DNA from: an uncultured Pelagibacteraceae bacterium
GTDB taxonomy: Bacteria > Pseudomonadota > Alphaproteobacteria > Pelagibacterales > Pelagibacteraceae
Assembly (NCBI GenBank): GCA_902633125.1
Contig: CACPEZ010000005.1
Coordinates: 1 to 58,213 of the forward strand
Reading direction: 5' to 3'
DNA: 58,213 nucleotides
The position numbers and the translations under genes are program-made. The notes beneath the pieces were generated by a model. It did not search any database. It saw nothing but the letters and a program-made list of their open reading frames with translations, and was not told the origin of the DNA. Shown one piece after another: positions 27,222 to 35,586 of this stretch. The first letter of the stretch is position 1. Every line of letters begins with the position of its first letter.

Positions 27222-27308
27222 TGGTGGGCAAAGAGAGAATCGAACTCTCACAGTATTGCTACTATTGGATTTTGAGTCCAACGCGTCTACCAGTTCCGCC
27301 ATTCGCCC
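27222..27308 (-). tRNA. tRNA-Leu (anticodon CAA)
   Basis: The minus strand folds into a class II tRNA. Acceptor arms GGGCGAA and TTTGCCC pair (one G-U), and the anticodon stem TTGGA/TCCAA encloses loop CTCAAAA, giving anticodon CAA. A long variable arm follows (TAGTAGCAATACTG region), then a GAGTTCGATTC T-arm, and discriminator A with encoded CCA at 27222-27224. It decodes UUG. The acyl-CoA ligase ATG follows 8 nt after the CCA. Confidence 0.96.
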
Positions 27309-27373
27309 AATTATTTTTAGTTTCATAGAATATAAATAATAGTATTAAAACACTATTTATATTAAAAGAAAAT

Positions 27374-27982
27374 ATGTTTAAGGAACTATTTAATAAAACA
27401 ATTAAACTTGCAGGACACAAGAATTCTAAAAAAATTTTAGGATTTATATCTTTTATTGAGAGTTTTATATTTCCTATTCCACCAGATGTTCTGATTATTC
27501 CGATGACTATTGCTGATAAAAAAAGATGGATAAAAATAGCATTCATTGCTACGACAGGATCAGTTTTGGGAGCATGTTTAGGATATTTCATAGGGTATGT
27601 TTTTTTCAATGAAATTGGTATTAAAATTTTTGAGCTTTACGGTGTAGATAATGCTTCATTTTTGAAAGATAAAATTTCTTCAAACGGAGGAGTTCTTGCA
27701 TGGGCAACATTGCTAGCTATAGCAGGTTTTACTCCCATTCCATTTAAATTACTCACAATAACTAGTGGGTTTGTCCAATTTAATATTCTTTATTTTATAG
27801 TTGTCTCTTTGCTTACAAGAGGATCTAGATTTTTTATAATAGCATTTTTGATTGGGAATTTTGGTCCAGCCATGAAAACAATAATTGAAAAAAAACTGCT
27901 TAGAGTTTCAATTACAATCTCAATTGTATTAATAGTTTTTGCTTTTTTGATTTATAAATTTTTACAAAACTTTATGAACTAA
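27374..27982 (+). CDS. YqaA/DedA-family membrane protein
   Basis: The 202-residue inner-membrane protein has the DedA/VTT pattern. An early SFIESFIFPIPPDVLIIPMT segment (about 28-47) carries the conserved Glu and Pro residues, a GSVLGACLGYFIGY helix follows, and a later amphipathic PFKLLTITSGF segment precedes an SLLTRGSRFF motif with the conserved Arg. The family is linked to lipid scrambling and membrane homeostasis. It is the first gene of the run YqaA-dsbB-coq7; dsbB starts 1 nt after its stop. Confidence 0.85.
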   Translation: MFKELFNKTIKLAGHKNSKKILGFISFIESFIFPIPPDVLIIPMTIADKKRWIKIAFIATTGSVLGACLGYFIGYVFFNEIGIKIFELYGVDNASFLKDKISSNGGVLAWATLLAIAGFTPIPFKLLTITSGFVQFNILYFIVVSLLTRGSRFFIIAFLIGNFGPAMKTIIEKKLLRVSITISIVLIVFAFLIYKFLQNFMN

Positions 27983-27983
27983 A

Positions 27984-28457
27984 ATGAATTTTATTTTGAA
28001 AAGGAAAAATATTTATTTATTGATTTTTATATACTCAATTATTGCCATATTATCTGCGATCTATATTGAAAAAGTTCTTGGGTATTTGCCATGTAAATTA
28101 TGTATTTATCAAAGAATTCCTTTTTTAGTAGCGATCTTCATTTGTTTTTTGGGATATAACTATTTTAAATCTGATAGAATATTAATTGCTTTAATCATTA
28201 CATTCACACTAAGTACCGCTCTTGCAGGTTATCATTTTGGAATAGAAAATAGCATTTTTGATGAATATGCTGGTTGCACGAATACAAATATGGATATCAC
28301 AAATAAAGAAAGAATAATCGAAAGTCTTGGAATGGTTAAAAATTGTAAAGATGTAGAGTTCACTATTTTAGGAATCTCTTTATCTGGATTGAATTTTTTA
28401 ACATCTTTACTAATTGTATTATTTTCGCTAAGAGCACTTATTTATGAAAAAAACTAA
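27984..28457 (+). CDS. dsbB: Disulfide bond formation protein B
   Basis: The 157-residue inner-membrane protein reoxidises DsbA and passes electrons to quinone. Four hydrophobic helices are visible. The first cysteine pair is LPCKLCIYQR (Cys37 and Cys40, with the quinone-site Arg following), and the second is Cys98 and Cys121 in the periplasmic loop. No dsbA is in this window. It lies 1 nt after the YqaA gene and overlaps coq7 by 14 nt. Confidence 0.9.
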   Translation: MNFILKRKNIYLLIFIYSIIAILSAIYIEKVLGYLPCKLCIYQRIPFLVAIFICFLGYNYFKSDRILIALIITFTLSTALAGYHFGIENSIFDEYAGCTNTNMDITNKERIIESLGMVKNCKDVEFTILGISLSGLNFLTSLLIVLFSLRALIYEKN

Positions 28458-28977
28458 CAAGAAAAAATTAGAAGAATTTATTAGAGTTGATCATGCTGGT
28501 GAAAGAGGTGCAATTAAAATATATGAAGGTCAACTTTTAGCACTTAAAACATTTAAAAAGGATCCTGAACTATTAAAATTAGTAGAAGAAATGAGAGAGC
28601 ATGAACAAGAACATAGTGATTTTTTTGAAAATGAAATCAGGGAAAGAAATATAAAACCAACTAAATTTTTACCTCTATGGGATCTATTAGGAGTAGGTTT
28701 AGGTTTCGGCTCAACAATATTGGGAAAAAAGGCAGCGATGCTATGCACAGCCTCTGTTGAGGAAGTAATTGATAAACATTACCAAAGCCAAATAAATCAA
28801 TTAGAAGATGATGAGAAAAAACTTAGAGAAAAAATTAAAAAATTTAGAGCCGATGAATTAGAACATAAAGATATTGCATATGAGCATGGAGCGACAAAAA
28901 AAGGATTATATTCGGTAATGGATAAAATTATTAAAACTGGCTCAAAGATCGCAATAAATATATCTGAAAAAATTTAA
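28444..28977 (+). CDS. coq7: COQ7-type demethoxyubiquinone hydroxylase
   Basis: The 177-residue di-iron monooxygenase carries out the last hydroxylation in ubiquinone synthesis at the membrane surface. Ligand motifs are RVDHAGERGA (about 14-23), MREHEQEHSDFF (about 54-65), ASVEEVIDKHY (about 102-112) and DELEHKDIA (about 138-146). It overlaps dsbB by 14 nt and interlocks stop codons with the HNH gene (TTAA, 28974-28977). The ubiE and ubiB genes at 38435-40707 belong to the same pathway. Confidence 0.94.
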   Translation: MKKTNKKKLEEFIRVDHAGERGAIKIYEGQLLALKTFKKDPELLKLVEEMREHEQEHSDFFENEIRERNIKPTKFLPLWDLLGVGLGFGSTILGKKAAMLCTASVEEVIDKHYQSQINQLEDDEKKLREKIKKFRADELEHKDIAYEHGATKKGLYSVMDKIIKTGSKIAINISEKI

Positions 28978-29546
28978 TTAGGATCTAATTCTACATCCCA
29001 ATATAAATAATCCATCCAACTACTGTGAAGAAAATTTGGAGGAAAATTCTTCCCATTTCTATGAAGATCCTCTGTTGTTGGTTGAAAAGGCCATTGATTT
29101 AATTTCATTCCTGAATTTTTTAGCAATCTTCCACCTTTTTTTACATTACATGCTGAACAAGCAGTAACAACGTTTTCCCAATCAGTTTTCCCTCCTTTTG
29201 ATCTTGGAAGAAGATGGTCAAAAGTTAGTTCATCATTACTTCCACAATATTGACAACTGAATTTGTCTCGTAGAAAAACATTAAATCTTGTGAAATTTGG
29301 ATTTGAACGAGGTTTTATAAAAGATTTTAATGCGATAACACTCGGTAATTGCATAGAGAATGATGGGCTTCTTATCATTCTATCATAATGACTTACAATT
29401 GAGACTCTATCTAAAAATACAGATTTAATAGCATCTTGCCACGACCATAGCGATAAAGGATAATAACTTAATGGTCTGTAATCCGCATTAAGAACTAAAG
29501 CTGGACATTTTTCGAGTGAAAGGTTTTCATTGATCATCAGAGTCAT
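28974..29546 (-). CDS. HNH endonuclease-domain protein
   Basis: The 190-residue protein has an HNH/zinc finger near residues 93-140: CQYCGSND, then LTFDHLLPRSKGGKTDWENV, then ACSACNVKKGG, giving the His/Asn core flanked by two CxxC pairs. The N-terminal part (ALVLNADYRPLSYYPLSLW) is a conserved lead-in seen in a widespread bacterial HNH group often found as single genes. Function is unknown; nothing nearby suggests a mobile intron or restriction system. The start may be ATG 29546 or the in-frame ATG 29537. Confidence 0.88.
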   Translation of the reverse strand: MTLMINENLSLEKCPALVLNADYRPLSYYPLSLWSWQDAIKSVFLDRVSIVSHYDRMIRSPSFSMQLPSVIALKSFIKPRSNPNFTRFNVFLRDKFSCQYCGSNDELTFDHLLPRSKGGKTDWENVVTACSACNVKKGGRLLKNSGMKLNQWPFQPTTEDLHRNGKNFPPNFLHSSWMDYLYWDVELDPN

Positions 29547-29604
29547 ATTTATTTAATATATTATATATTATTATTAATCAATGTAACAAAAAAGTTAATT
29601 CTCT

Positions 29605-30261
29605 TTAAATATCAAAATTATCTTTGATAAATTTTAATGCGTTACTTGAAGCTTCAACTGGTATATGATGGTCGCAGTCTTTAATCATCAAAGTTTCTAT
29701 ACTAATATTATTGCGTGTAAAAAAATCTTTTGCTTCCAATAAATTGTAGGGTGGAACTATTTCATCTTTTTCACCATGAATTAATAAAGTTTTTGTTTTA
29801 GAAATTAATCTTAAACTAAGATCCTCTTTATCTATAATCTTTCCTGAAAATCCAACAATACAATTAAATGGATCTTTAGAAGTTAAGCCCAAGTTTATTG
29901 ACATCATGCAACCCTGACTAAATCCAGATAAACATATCTTCGAATTTTCCAAATTATATTCTGCTTTAACTTCTTCAATGTATTTTCTTAACTTATCTTC
30001 AGCTTTTTTTACTTCATTTAAAATATAATTTTTATCATTTGTTTCTAAATCAAACCATTGATAACCAATTGGATTAATTTTACATGGTTCATGTCCATTC
30101 GGACACAAGAATACTGTATTGGTTAAAAACCTTTTCCAATTCAGAGTTAACATGCTTATATCTTTTCCATCTCCACCATATCCATGAAGTAAAATTACTG
30201 CATTTTTGATGTCAGACCCATTTTCAGGTTTTATAATTGTTGATTCAAGGCAAAATGTCAT
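29605..30261 (-). CDS. Phospholipase/carboxylesterase-family alpha/beta hydrolase
   Basis: The 218-residue protein fits the acyl-protein thioesterase/carboxylesterase group. The oxyanion-hole motif is LLHGYGGDGKD (about 23-33), the nucleophile is in LSGFSQGCMM (Ser near 115), the acid is in HGEKDEIVP (about 167), and the His is in DCDHHIPVE (about 199). It has no signal peptide, so it is probably cytoplasmic. It stands between the HNH gene (58 bp) and the divergent HIG1 gene (49 bp). The substrate is unknown. Confidence 0.87.
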   Translation of the reverse strand: MTFCLESTIIKPENGSDIKNAVILLHGYGGDGKDISMLTLNWKRFLTNTVFLCPNGHEPCKINPIGYQWFDLETNDKNYILNEVKKAEDKLRKYIEEVKAEYNLENSKICLSGFSQGCMMSINLGLTSKDPFNCIVGFSGKIIDKEDLSLRLISKTKTLLIHGEKDEIVPPYNLLEAKDFFTRNNISIETLMIKDCDHHIPVEASSNALKFIKDNFDI

Positions 30262-30310
30262 AGATAAGTAATTATGTTTTTTTATTTTAAAAAGAAACTA
30301 AAATCAAAGT

Positions 30311-30511
30311 ATGATTTCTGAAATATTTGTTAAAATTGCAGCAATTGTTTTGCTTGCAGCTGTAGCTGTAGTCTTAATTCTTGGAATTAGAACACTTTTT
30401 AAAGGAGACGGAGATAAAAAAACATCTAACAAATTAATGCAGCTTAGAGTTTTACTACAATTTGTTGCTATAATTGTGCTTGTAGCATTGGCTTACTTTT
30501 ATAAGAATTAA
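30311..30511 (+). CDS. HIG1-domain twin-transmembrane protein
   Basis: The 66-residue protein has two hydrophobic helices (about 8-30 and 46-62) joined by a charged loop, and the family core NKLMQLRVLLQFVAI. HIG1-type proteins associate with respiratory cytochrome oxidase in mitochondria and bacteria; that role here is by family only. Its stop interlocks with the TlpA-like gene (TTAA at 30508-30511). Confidence 0.82.
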   Translation: MISEIFVKIAAIVLLAAVAVVLILGIRTLFKGDGDKKTSNKLMQLRVLLQFVAIIVLVALAYFYKN

Positions 30512-31038
30512 TTTAATTCATTTAACCAATTTAAAAATTCATCACTGTTAAAATCTATTGAGCCAACAATTCTTGCAAACTCATAACCATTTTTATCAAT
30601 GAATAGTGTTGTGGGTAGTCCTCTTAATTTTAAATTTTTTGCAATTTTAGCACCATCACCAACAAAAACTTGTAATTCTTTTATGAGCAGGTCATCAAAA
30701 AACCTCTTTGATGTACTAATATTTTCCCCACCTATATTTATTGGGATAATCATTATTTTTTTTTTACCCTTAAGTTTTTGAAGGTTGTTTAATGATGGCA
30801 TTTCCTCTCTACAAGGAGCACACCATGTTGCCCAAAAATTCAAAATAATTATTTCAGATTTAAAATCTTTCAAATTAACTTTATTTCCAGCCTCATTTAA
30901 AAAGTCAAAAAACTTAATTTTTTGTTTTTCCTCATAAATTATTAGATTTTTTATATTTGGCGCTTCTATTGAATATGAAGAGCTAAATGATATGAAGTAA
31001 AGAAATATTATTTTAATGGATATAAATATAAATTTCAT
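30508..31038 (-). CDS. TlpA/ResA-like exported thioredoxin-fold protein
   Basis: Starting at ATG 31038 gives 176 residues with a clear signal anchor or peptide (MKFIFISIKIIFLYFISFSS). A longer frame to 31077 would run across the divergent argH start and put extra hydrophobic residues before it, so it is less likely. The active site is NFWATWCAPCREEMPS, a WCxxC motif of TlpA/ResA proteins that reduce periplasmic disulfides, often for cytochrome c maturation. A cis-Pro follows in RGLPTTLF. No ccm genes are adjacent. Confidence 0.86.
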   Translation of the reverse strand: MKFIFISIKIIFLYFISFSSSYSIEAPNIKNLIIYEEKQKIKFFDFLNEAGNKVNLKDFKSEIIILNFWATWCAPCREEMPSLNNLQKLKGKKKIMIIPINIGGENISTSKRFFDDLLIKELQVFVGDGAKIAKNLKLRGLPTTLFIDKNGYEFARIVGSIDFNSDEFLNWLNELN

Positions 31039-31057
31039 AGATTTATAATTGAATAAC

Positions 31058-32446
31058 ATGAGTAAAAATAAAAACAATAAACCAATTTGGGGTACTAGAA
31101 TTAAGAAAAATGCCTCAACTTTATTTAAAAAAGTTGGTGGTTCATTACCAGTAGATAAAAGACTATTTAAAGAAGATATCGAAGGATCAATTGCTCATGT
31201 CGAAATGCTTCACAAACAGAAAATTATAAATTTTAGAATAAAGAATAAAATAATCTGGGGATTAAAAAGAATTAAAAATGAAATTGTAAAAAAAAAATTC
31301 AATTTTAATTACGATTTAGAGGATATCCATATGAATATAGAAAACAGATTATTTGAGCTGATTGGTGATGATGCTGGACATGTTCATACTGCTAGATCTA
31401 GAAATGATCAGGTAATTACCGACCTTAAATTATGGTTAAAAGAAGCAACAAAAAAAATAATAATTTTATTAGATAATACAAATTCAAATGTACTCAATCT
31501 TGCACAAAAAAATATTAGAACAATTATGCCTGGATTTACACATTTAAAAAATGCACAACCATTATCTTTAGCACATTATTTATTAGCATATGTTGAAATG
31601 TTTAAGAGAGATAAGAAAAAATTTAAGAATAATTTAGAGTTTTTAGATGAAAATCCTCTAGGTGTGGGAGCTTTATCTGGTACTTCTTTTAAAATTGATA
31701 GAAACTTCACAACTAAAAAACTTAAATTTAAAAAACCAACAAACAATTCTGTAGATACTGTATCTGATAGAGATTTTGTATTAGACTTTTTATATTCTTC
31801 TCTAGCTTGCTCTTTACACATTTCTAGAATTGCTGAAGAACTCATAATTTGGAATTCAGATGCATTCAATATGATAACTTTGAATGATAAATTAGTGACT
31901 GGTTCTTCGATAATGCCACAAAAAAAAAATCCTGACCCATTGGAATATTTGAGAGGTAAAACTGGAATATTTATAGGGAATATCAATTCTATGATTTCAA
32001 TATTGAAAGGTTTGCCTTTGTCATATTTTAAAGATTTACAGGATGATAAAGAAATCGTTTTTAAAACAAACGATCAATTAAAAATATCACTATCATTATT
32101 GAATGATGTATTAAAAAATTTAATTGTAAATAAAAGGAGTATGCTATCCCTTGCAGGAAAAGGATTTACAACAGCTACAGATTTATCTGATTATATTGTA
32201 AGAGAGCTTGGATACCCATTTAGAAAGGCGTACATGCAAACAGCAAAAATAATTAATTTAGCGGAAAAAAAAAATAAAAAACTTCACGAGCTAGAATTGA
32301 AAGAAATAAATCAAATTGAGCCAAAGCTAACATTGGATGTTTATAAAATACTAAATCTAGAAAGTTCAATTAATTCAAAAAAATCTTATGGCGGAACCTC
32401 TTTTGAGAATGTCAAGAAAATGTTAAAAAAAGCAAAAAATGAGTAA
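31058..32446 (+). CDS. argH: Argininosuccinate lyase
   Basis: The 462-residue enzyme splits argininosuccinate into arginine and fumarate. The fumarase/aspartase signature GSSIMPQKKNPDP is present near residue 287, TARSRNDQV near 112, and GFTHLKNAQP near 160. I prefer ATG 31058 (MSKNKNNKPIWGTR); the frame also has a TTG 9 nt upstream. Only about 19 bp separate it from the divergent TlpA-like gene. It begins the tightly packed run argH, mini lipoprotein, lysA, plsC. Confidence 0.95.
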   Translation: MSKNKNNKPIWGTRIKKNASTLFKKVGGSLPVDKRLFKEDIEGSIAHVEMLHKQKIINFRIKNKIIWGLKRIKNEIVKKKFNFNYDLEDIHMNIENRLFELIGDDAGHVHTARSRNDQVITDLKLWLKEATKKIIILLDNTNSNVLNLAQKNIRTIMPGFTHLKNAQPLSLAHYLLAYVEMFKRDKKKFKNNLEFLDENPLGVGALSGTSFKIDRNFTTKKLKFKKPTNNSVDTVSDRDFVLDFLYSSLACSLHISRIAEELIIWNSDAFNMITLNDKLVTGSSIMPQKKNPDPLEYLRGKTGIFIGNINSMISILKGLPLSYFKDLQDDKEIVFKTNDQLKISLSLLNDVLKNLIVNKRSMLSLAGKGFTTATDLSDYIVRELGYPFRKAYMQTAKIINLAEKKNKKLHELELKEINQIEPKLTLDVYKILNLESSINSKKSYGGTSFENVKKMLKKAKNE

Positions 32447-32555
32447 AAAAATTTTAATTATTATACTTTGTTTATATTTTGTAGCAGCTTGCGGACGTAA
32501 AGGTGATCCAGAATATCAATCTGAACTAAGTAAGAATATTCAAAAAGTATTATGA
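32439..32555 (+). CDS. 38-residue lipoprotein, LptM/YifL-like
   Basis: The ATG lies inside the last codons of argH (8-nt overlap), and the TGA overlaps the lysA ATG (ATGA). The product has a 17-residue signal peptide ending in lipobox VAAC (Cys18), then GRKGDPEYQSELS and a short tail. Position directly upstream of lysA and the CG-x-KG-x-P pattern after the lipid Cys match LptM (YifL), the small lipoprotein that helps assemble the LptDE LPS exporter. The tail is short even for that family. Identity is inferred from position plus motif. Confidence 0.75.
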   Translation: MSKKILIIILCLYFVAACGRKGDPEYQSELSKNIQKVL

Positions 32556-33766
32556 GATACATAAACAATAAATTTTTTATTGAAGGTAAAAATATTAAAA
32601 GTCTAACAAAAAAATTTAATACACCTCTATATTGCTACTCGTATAAAAGTTTAAGAGACAATATTGGAAATTTTAATAAAGCTTTTAAGGAAATTGGACC
32701 TTTAATTTGTTTTTCTGTAAAATCTAATTCTAATATTTCATTATTAAAAGAAATAAAAAAACTTGGCCTTGGAGCAGATGTAGTTTCAAAGGGTGAATTA
32801 TATGCATCACTTAAGGCTGGTATTAATAAAAACAAAATCGTTTTCTCTGGAGTTGGTAAAACAAAAAATGAAATTGAGTATGCAATTAAGCAAAAGATAT
32901 TATTAATAAATTCTGAGTCTTTGAGTGAAGTTTTGGCGATTGAGGCGGCTGCAAAAAAACTAAATAAAGTTGTTGATATAGGACTAAGATTAAATCCAGA
33001 TACAGATGCTGAGACACTAAAACAAATTTCTACCGGCAAAAGTGAAAATAAATTTGGTGTAGATAAAAAGACATTTGTTAAAATTATTAATTTGATGAAA
33101 GACTCAAAATTTATAAATATTAAATGTTTAAGTGTTCACATTGGTAGTCAAATATTAAATCATAAACCCTATGAAAAAATGCTGAATGTTCTTGATAAAC
33201 TTTTAAGCAGTTTAGATTATAAATTTGAGTTTATTGACTTAGGTGGCGGGATGGGAATTAATTATGATAATAAAACAAAAAAACTTAATTATTTAAAATA
33301 TAAAAAATCAATAATTAAATTTAAAAATAAATACAATTGTAAAATAATTTTTGAACCTGGAAGATCTATAATTGGAAATGTTGGTATACTTGCAACTAAA
33401 GTAATTTATTTAAAACATAATAATACGAAAACATTTGTGATATTGGATGCAGCAATGAATGATTTAATAAGACCTGCTTTATATAATGCAAAACATAGAA
33501 TAGTACCGTCCCTAAGAAATAAATCGCGATCAAAGAAAATATTAGAGTTTGTTGGCCCAGTATGCGAGACAACTGATAAATTTTTAACAGAAAGGAAATT
33601 TCAGAATATAAAAGAAAATGATATTATGATTATTTGTGATACAGGCGCATATGGTTTTTCATTATCATCTAATTATAATCTTAGATTAAGACCTGCTGAA
33701 ATTTTGATTAAAGGAAATAAAGTAAAGATTATTAGAAAAAGACAAAAAATATCAGATATAGTCTAA
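32552..33766 (+). CDS. lysA: Diaminopimelate decarboxylase
   Basis: The 404-residue PLP enzyme makes lysine from meso-diaminopimelate. The PLP lysine is Lys57 in FSVKSNSN. HIGSQI lies near residue 197, the glycine loop DLGGGMG near 229, EPGRSI near 268, and the CETTDKF and CDTGAYGFS segments of the dimeric active site near 335-370. It overlaps the mini-lipoprotein stop by 4 nt. The same lipoprotein-lysA order occurs in many proteobacteria. Confidence 0.95.
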   Translation: MRYINNKFFIEGKNIKSLTKKFNTPLYCYSYKSLRDNIGNFNKAFKEIGPLICFSVKSNSNISLLKEIKKLGLGADVVSKGELYASLKAGINKNKIVFSGVGKTKNEIEYAIKQKILLINSESLSEVLAIEAAAKKLNKVVDIGLRLNPDTDAETLKQISTGKSENKFGVDKKTFVKIINLMKDSKFINIKCLSVHIGSQILNHKPYEKMLNVLDKLLSSLDYKFEFIDLGGGMGINYDNKTKKLNYLKYKKSIIKFKNKYNCKIIFEPGRSIIGNVGILATKVIYLKHNNTKTFVILDAAMNDLIRPALYNAKHRIVPSLRNKSRSKKILEFVGPVCETTDKFLTERKFQNIKENDIMIICDTGAYGFSLSSNYNLRLRPAEILIKGNKVKIIRKRQKISDIV

Positions 33767-33778
33767 CCTTGAATTGTA

Positions 33779-34477
33779 ATGAGAAATATCCTATTTAAAA
33801 GTATATTTTTTTCTGGATTAATAGCCATATGCATTATTTTTCTTCCGTCATTAATATTGCCAAAGAAAATAACTCTTTTTGGAGGTAAACTTTTTGGATA
33901 CTGGTCCTCGTTATGTTTAAAAATTTTTTACTCAACTAGCATAATAATTAAAGGTCAAGAAAACATAATTAGTAACGAGAACTACTTTATTGCGTGCTCT
34001 CATCAATCAATGTTTGAAACCTTTTTTTTACAGACAATATTTAATTCGCCAATTTTTATTCTTAAAAAAGAACTATTAAATATTCCAATATTTGGTTGGT
34101 ATTTAAGAAAGATAGACTCTATTTCTGTAAATAGAAATAAAGTTTCTAAAGAAAACCTTAATTTTACAGAAAAAATTAAACAAGCTATGGAGAAAACAAA
34201 AAGACCTGTTATAATTTTTCCCCAAGCTACTCGAGTTCAACCAGATGAAATTATTCCCTTTAAAAAGGGAGTTGGAAGAATTTACAGAGAATTAAATGTA
34301 AAATGTCAACCTGTTGCAATTGACTCTGGAAGAGTATGGCCAAAATCTGGAAGGATAGTACCTAATAAAACAATTACTATTTCTATTTTAAAACCAATTA
34401 ATACAGGTATTGAGGAAACAGAATTTGTAAAACTATTGCAAAAAGAAATATATTCAGAGCTTGGTCTTGCTAACTAA
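33779..34477 (+). CDS. plsC: 1-acyl-sn-glycerol-3-phosphate acyltransferase
   Basis: The 232-residue membrane-associated enzyme adds the second acyl chain in phospholipid synthesis. An N-terminal hydrophobic segment precedes SHQSMFET, the HX4E variant of the usual HX4D catalytic box (about 77-83). FPQATR replaces the usual FPEGTR near residue 150. The HX4E form has, as I recall, been seen in other alphaproteobacterial PlsC proteins, so activity is plausible. It interlocks stops with dnaN (CTAA, 34474-34477). Confidence 0.85.
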   Translation: MRNILFKSIFFSGLIAICIIFLPSLILPKKITLFGGKLFGYWSSLCLKIFYSTSIIIKGQENIISNENYFIACSHQSMFETFFLQTIFNSPIFILKKELLNIPIFGWYLRKIDSISVNRNKVSKENLNFTEKIKQAMEKTKRPVIIFPQATRVQPDEIIPFKKGVGRIYRELNVKCQPVAIDSGRVWPKSGRIVPNKTITISILKPINTGIEETEFVKLLQKEIYSELGLAN

Positions 34478-35586
34478 CCTTTCATAGGCATTACAACATA
34501 AATACTATCAAAGTCTGCAGGATCTTTTATTAAAGCAGGAGACCCGGTATCTTTCAAATATATTTCAATGTTATCACCATTTAATTGGGATGCTATATCA
34601 AGTAAATATCTAGAGTTAAAACTTATATCTAAATTTGTCTCAAATTTTACTGATAAGCTTTCTTTACCATCGCCACTGTTAGTATTATTAACTGATAGAT
34701 CTAAGTTATCTTTAGTCAAATTAAATTTTACACCATCTTTTTTATCTAGAGAAACTGATGCTACTCGATCTACAGAATTTAAAAAAGATTTTAAATTAAT
34801 TTCTAATTTTTTTTGATTTTCCCTAGGGATAACTTGGATATAATTAGGGAATTTTCCATCGATTAGTTTTGATATCAAAACACTGTTATTAAGTTCAAAT
34901 TTAATTTTAGATTTAATGTTTGAGACTTTAACTTCGCCATCATAATCCTCTAAAAGAGAACATAATTGAAATATGGTTTTTTTTGGAAGTATTATTGGTT
35001 CGAATTGAATTTTACTTTTTAGTCTTACTTTTGAAATAGACATTCTATGGCTATCCGTTGCTGCTGCTGTTAAGAAAATTTTTTCATCTGTTTGAGTCTG
35101 ATGGAAAAAAATACCACTAAGATAATGTCTTGTTTCATCATTCGAAATCGAAAATTTACATTTGTTTAAAAGTTTTAATAAATCTTTTGAATTTATAGAA
35201 AATTCATTTTCATTAAAATTTTCATCAGTGATTGGAAATTCAGATGCATTAATTGAATTTAAATTGAATAGAGATTTATTTGACTCTAATTGTAATTTAC
35301 TTTCTCCAGTGTTTTCAAAATTTATCTGACTACCAGAGGGTATTTTTCTAACAATATCAAACATAATTGACGAAGAAGTAGTTGTTTTGCCCTCATCAAA
35401 AATTTTTATATTTGATATTTCATTTACAAAGATTAAATCTAAATCTGTTGCTGTAATTTTTAACTTTGAATTTGCTGCCTCTATTAAAATATTTGAAAGA
35501 ATAGGTAAAGTGCTTCTTTTTTCTATTACACCCTGACAGTAACCTAAAGATTTTTGCAAATCTTGTTGATTAACACTAAATTTCAT
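34474..35586 (-). CDS. dnaN: DNA polymerase III beta sliding clamp
   Basis: The 370-residue protein forms the ring-shaped processivity clamp. The three-domain clamp pattern is visible: an N-terminal MKFSVNQQDLQKSLGYCQGV, repeated beta-alpha-beta folds, and the C-terminal VMPMKG, which matches the family's VMPMR-type ending. Its ATG lies 11 nt inside the end of dnaA, so the classical dnaA-dnaN order is kept and the two are translationally coupled. Confidence 0.96.
   Translation of the reverse strand: MKFSVNQQDLQKSLGYCQGVIEKRSTLPILSNILIEAANSKLKITATDLDLIFVNEISNIKIFDEGKTTTSSSIMFDIVRKIPSGSQINFENTGESKLQLESNKSLFNLNSINASEFPITDENFNENEFSINSKDLLKLLNKCKFSISNDETRHYLSGIFFHQTQTDEKIFLTAAATDSHRMSISKVRLKSKIQFEPIILPKKTIFQLCSLLEDYDGEVKVSNIKSKIKFELNNSVLISKLIDGKFPNYIQVIPRENQKKLEINLKSFLNSVDRVASVSLDKKDGVKFNLTKDNLDLSVNNTNSGDGKESLSVKFETNLDISFNSRYLLDIASQLNGDNIEIYLKDTGSPALIKDPADFDSIYVVMPMKG

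Noticed and set aside
27214..27231. Upstream TTG start for the acyl-CoA ligase
   Set aside because: It lies inside the tRNA-Leu gene; the ATG at 27213 is the sensible start.
28974..29546. HNH gene as part of a mobile intron or restriction system
   Set aside because: No intron, methyltransferase or repeat nearby; it sits between ordinary housekeeping genes.
31039..31077. Longer N-terminus for the TlpA-like protein
   Set aside because: It would overlap the divergent argH start; ATG 31038 directly precedes a proper signal peptide.
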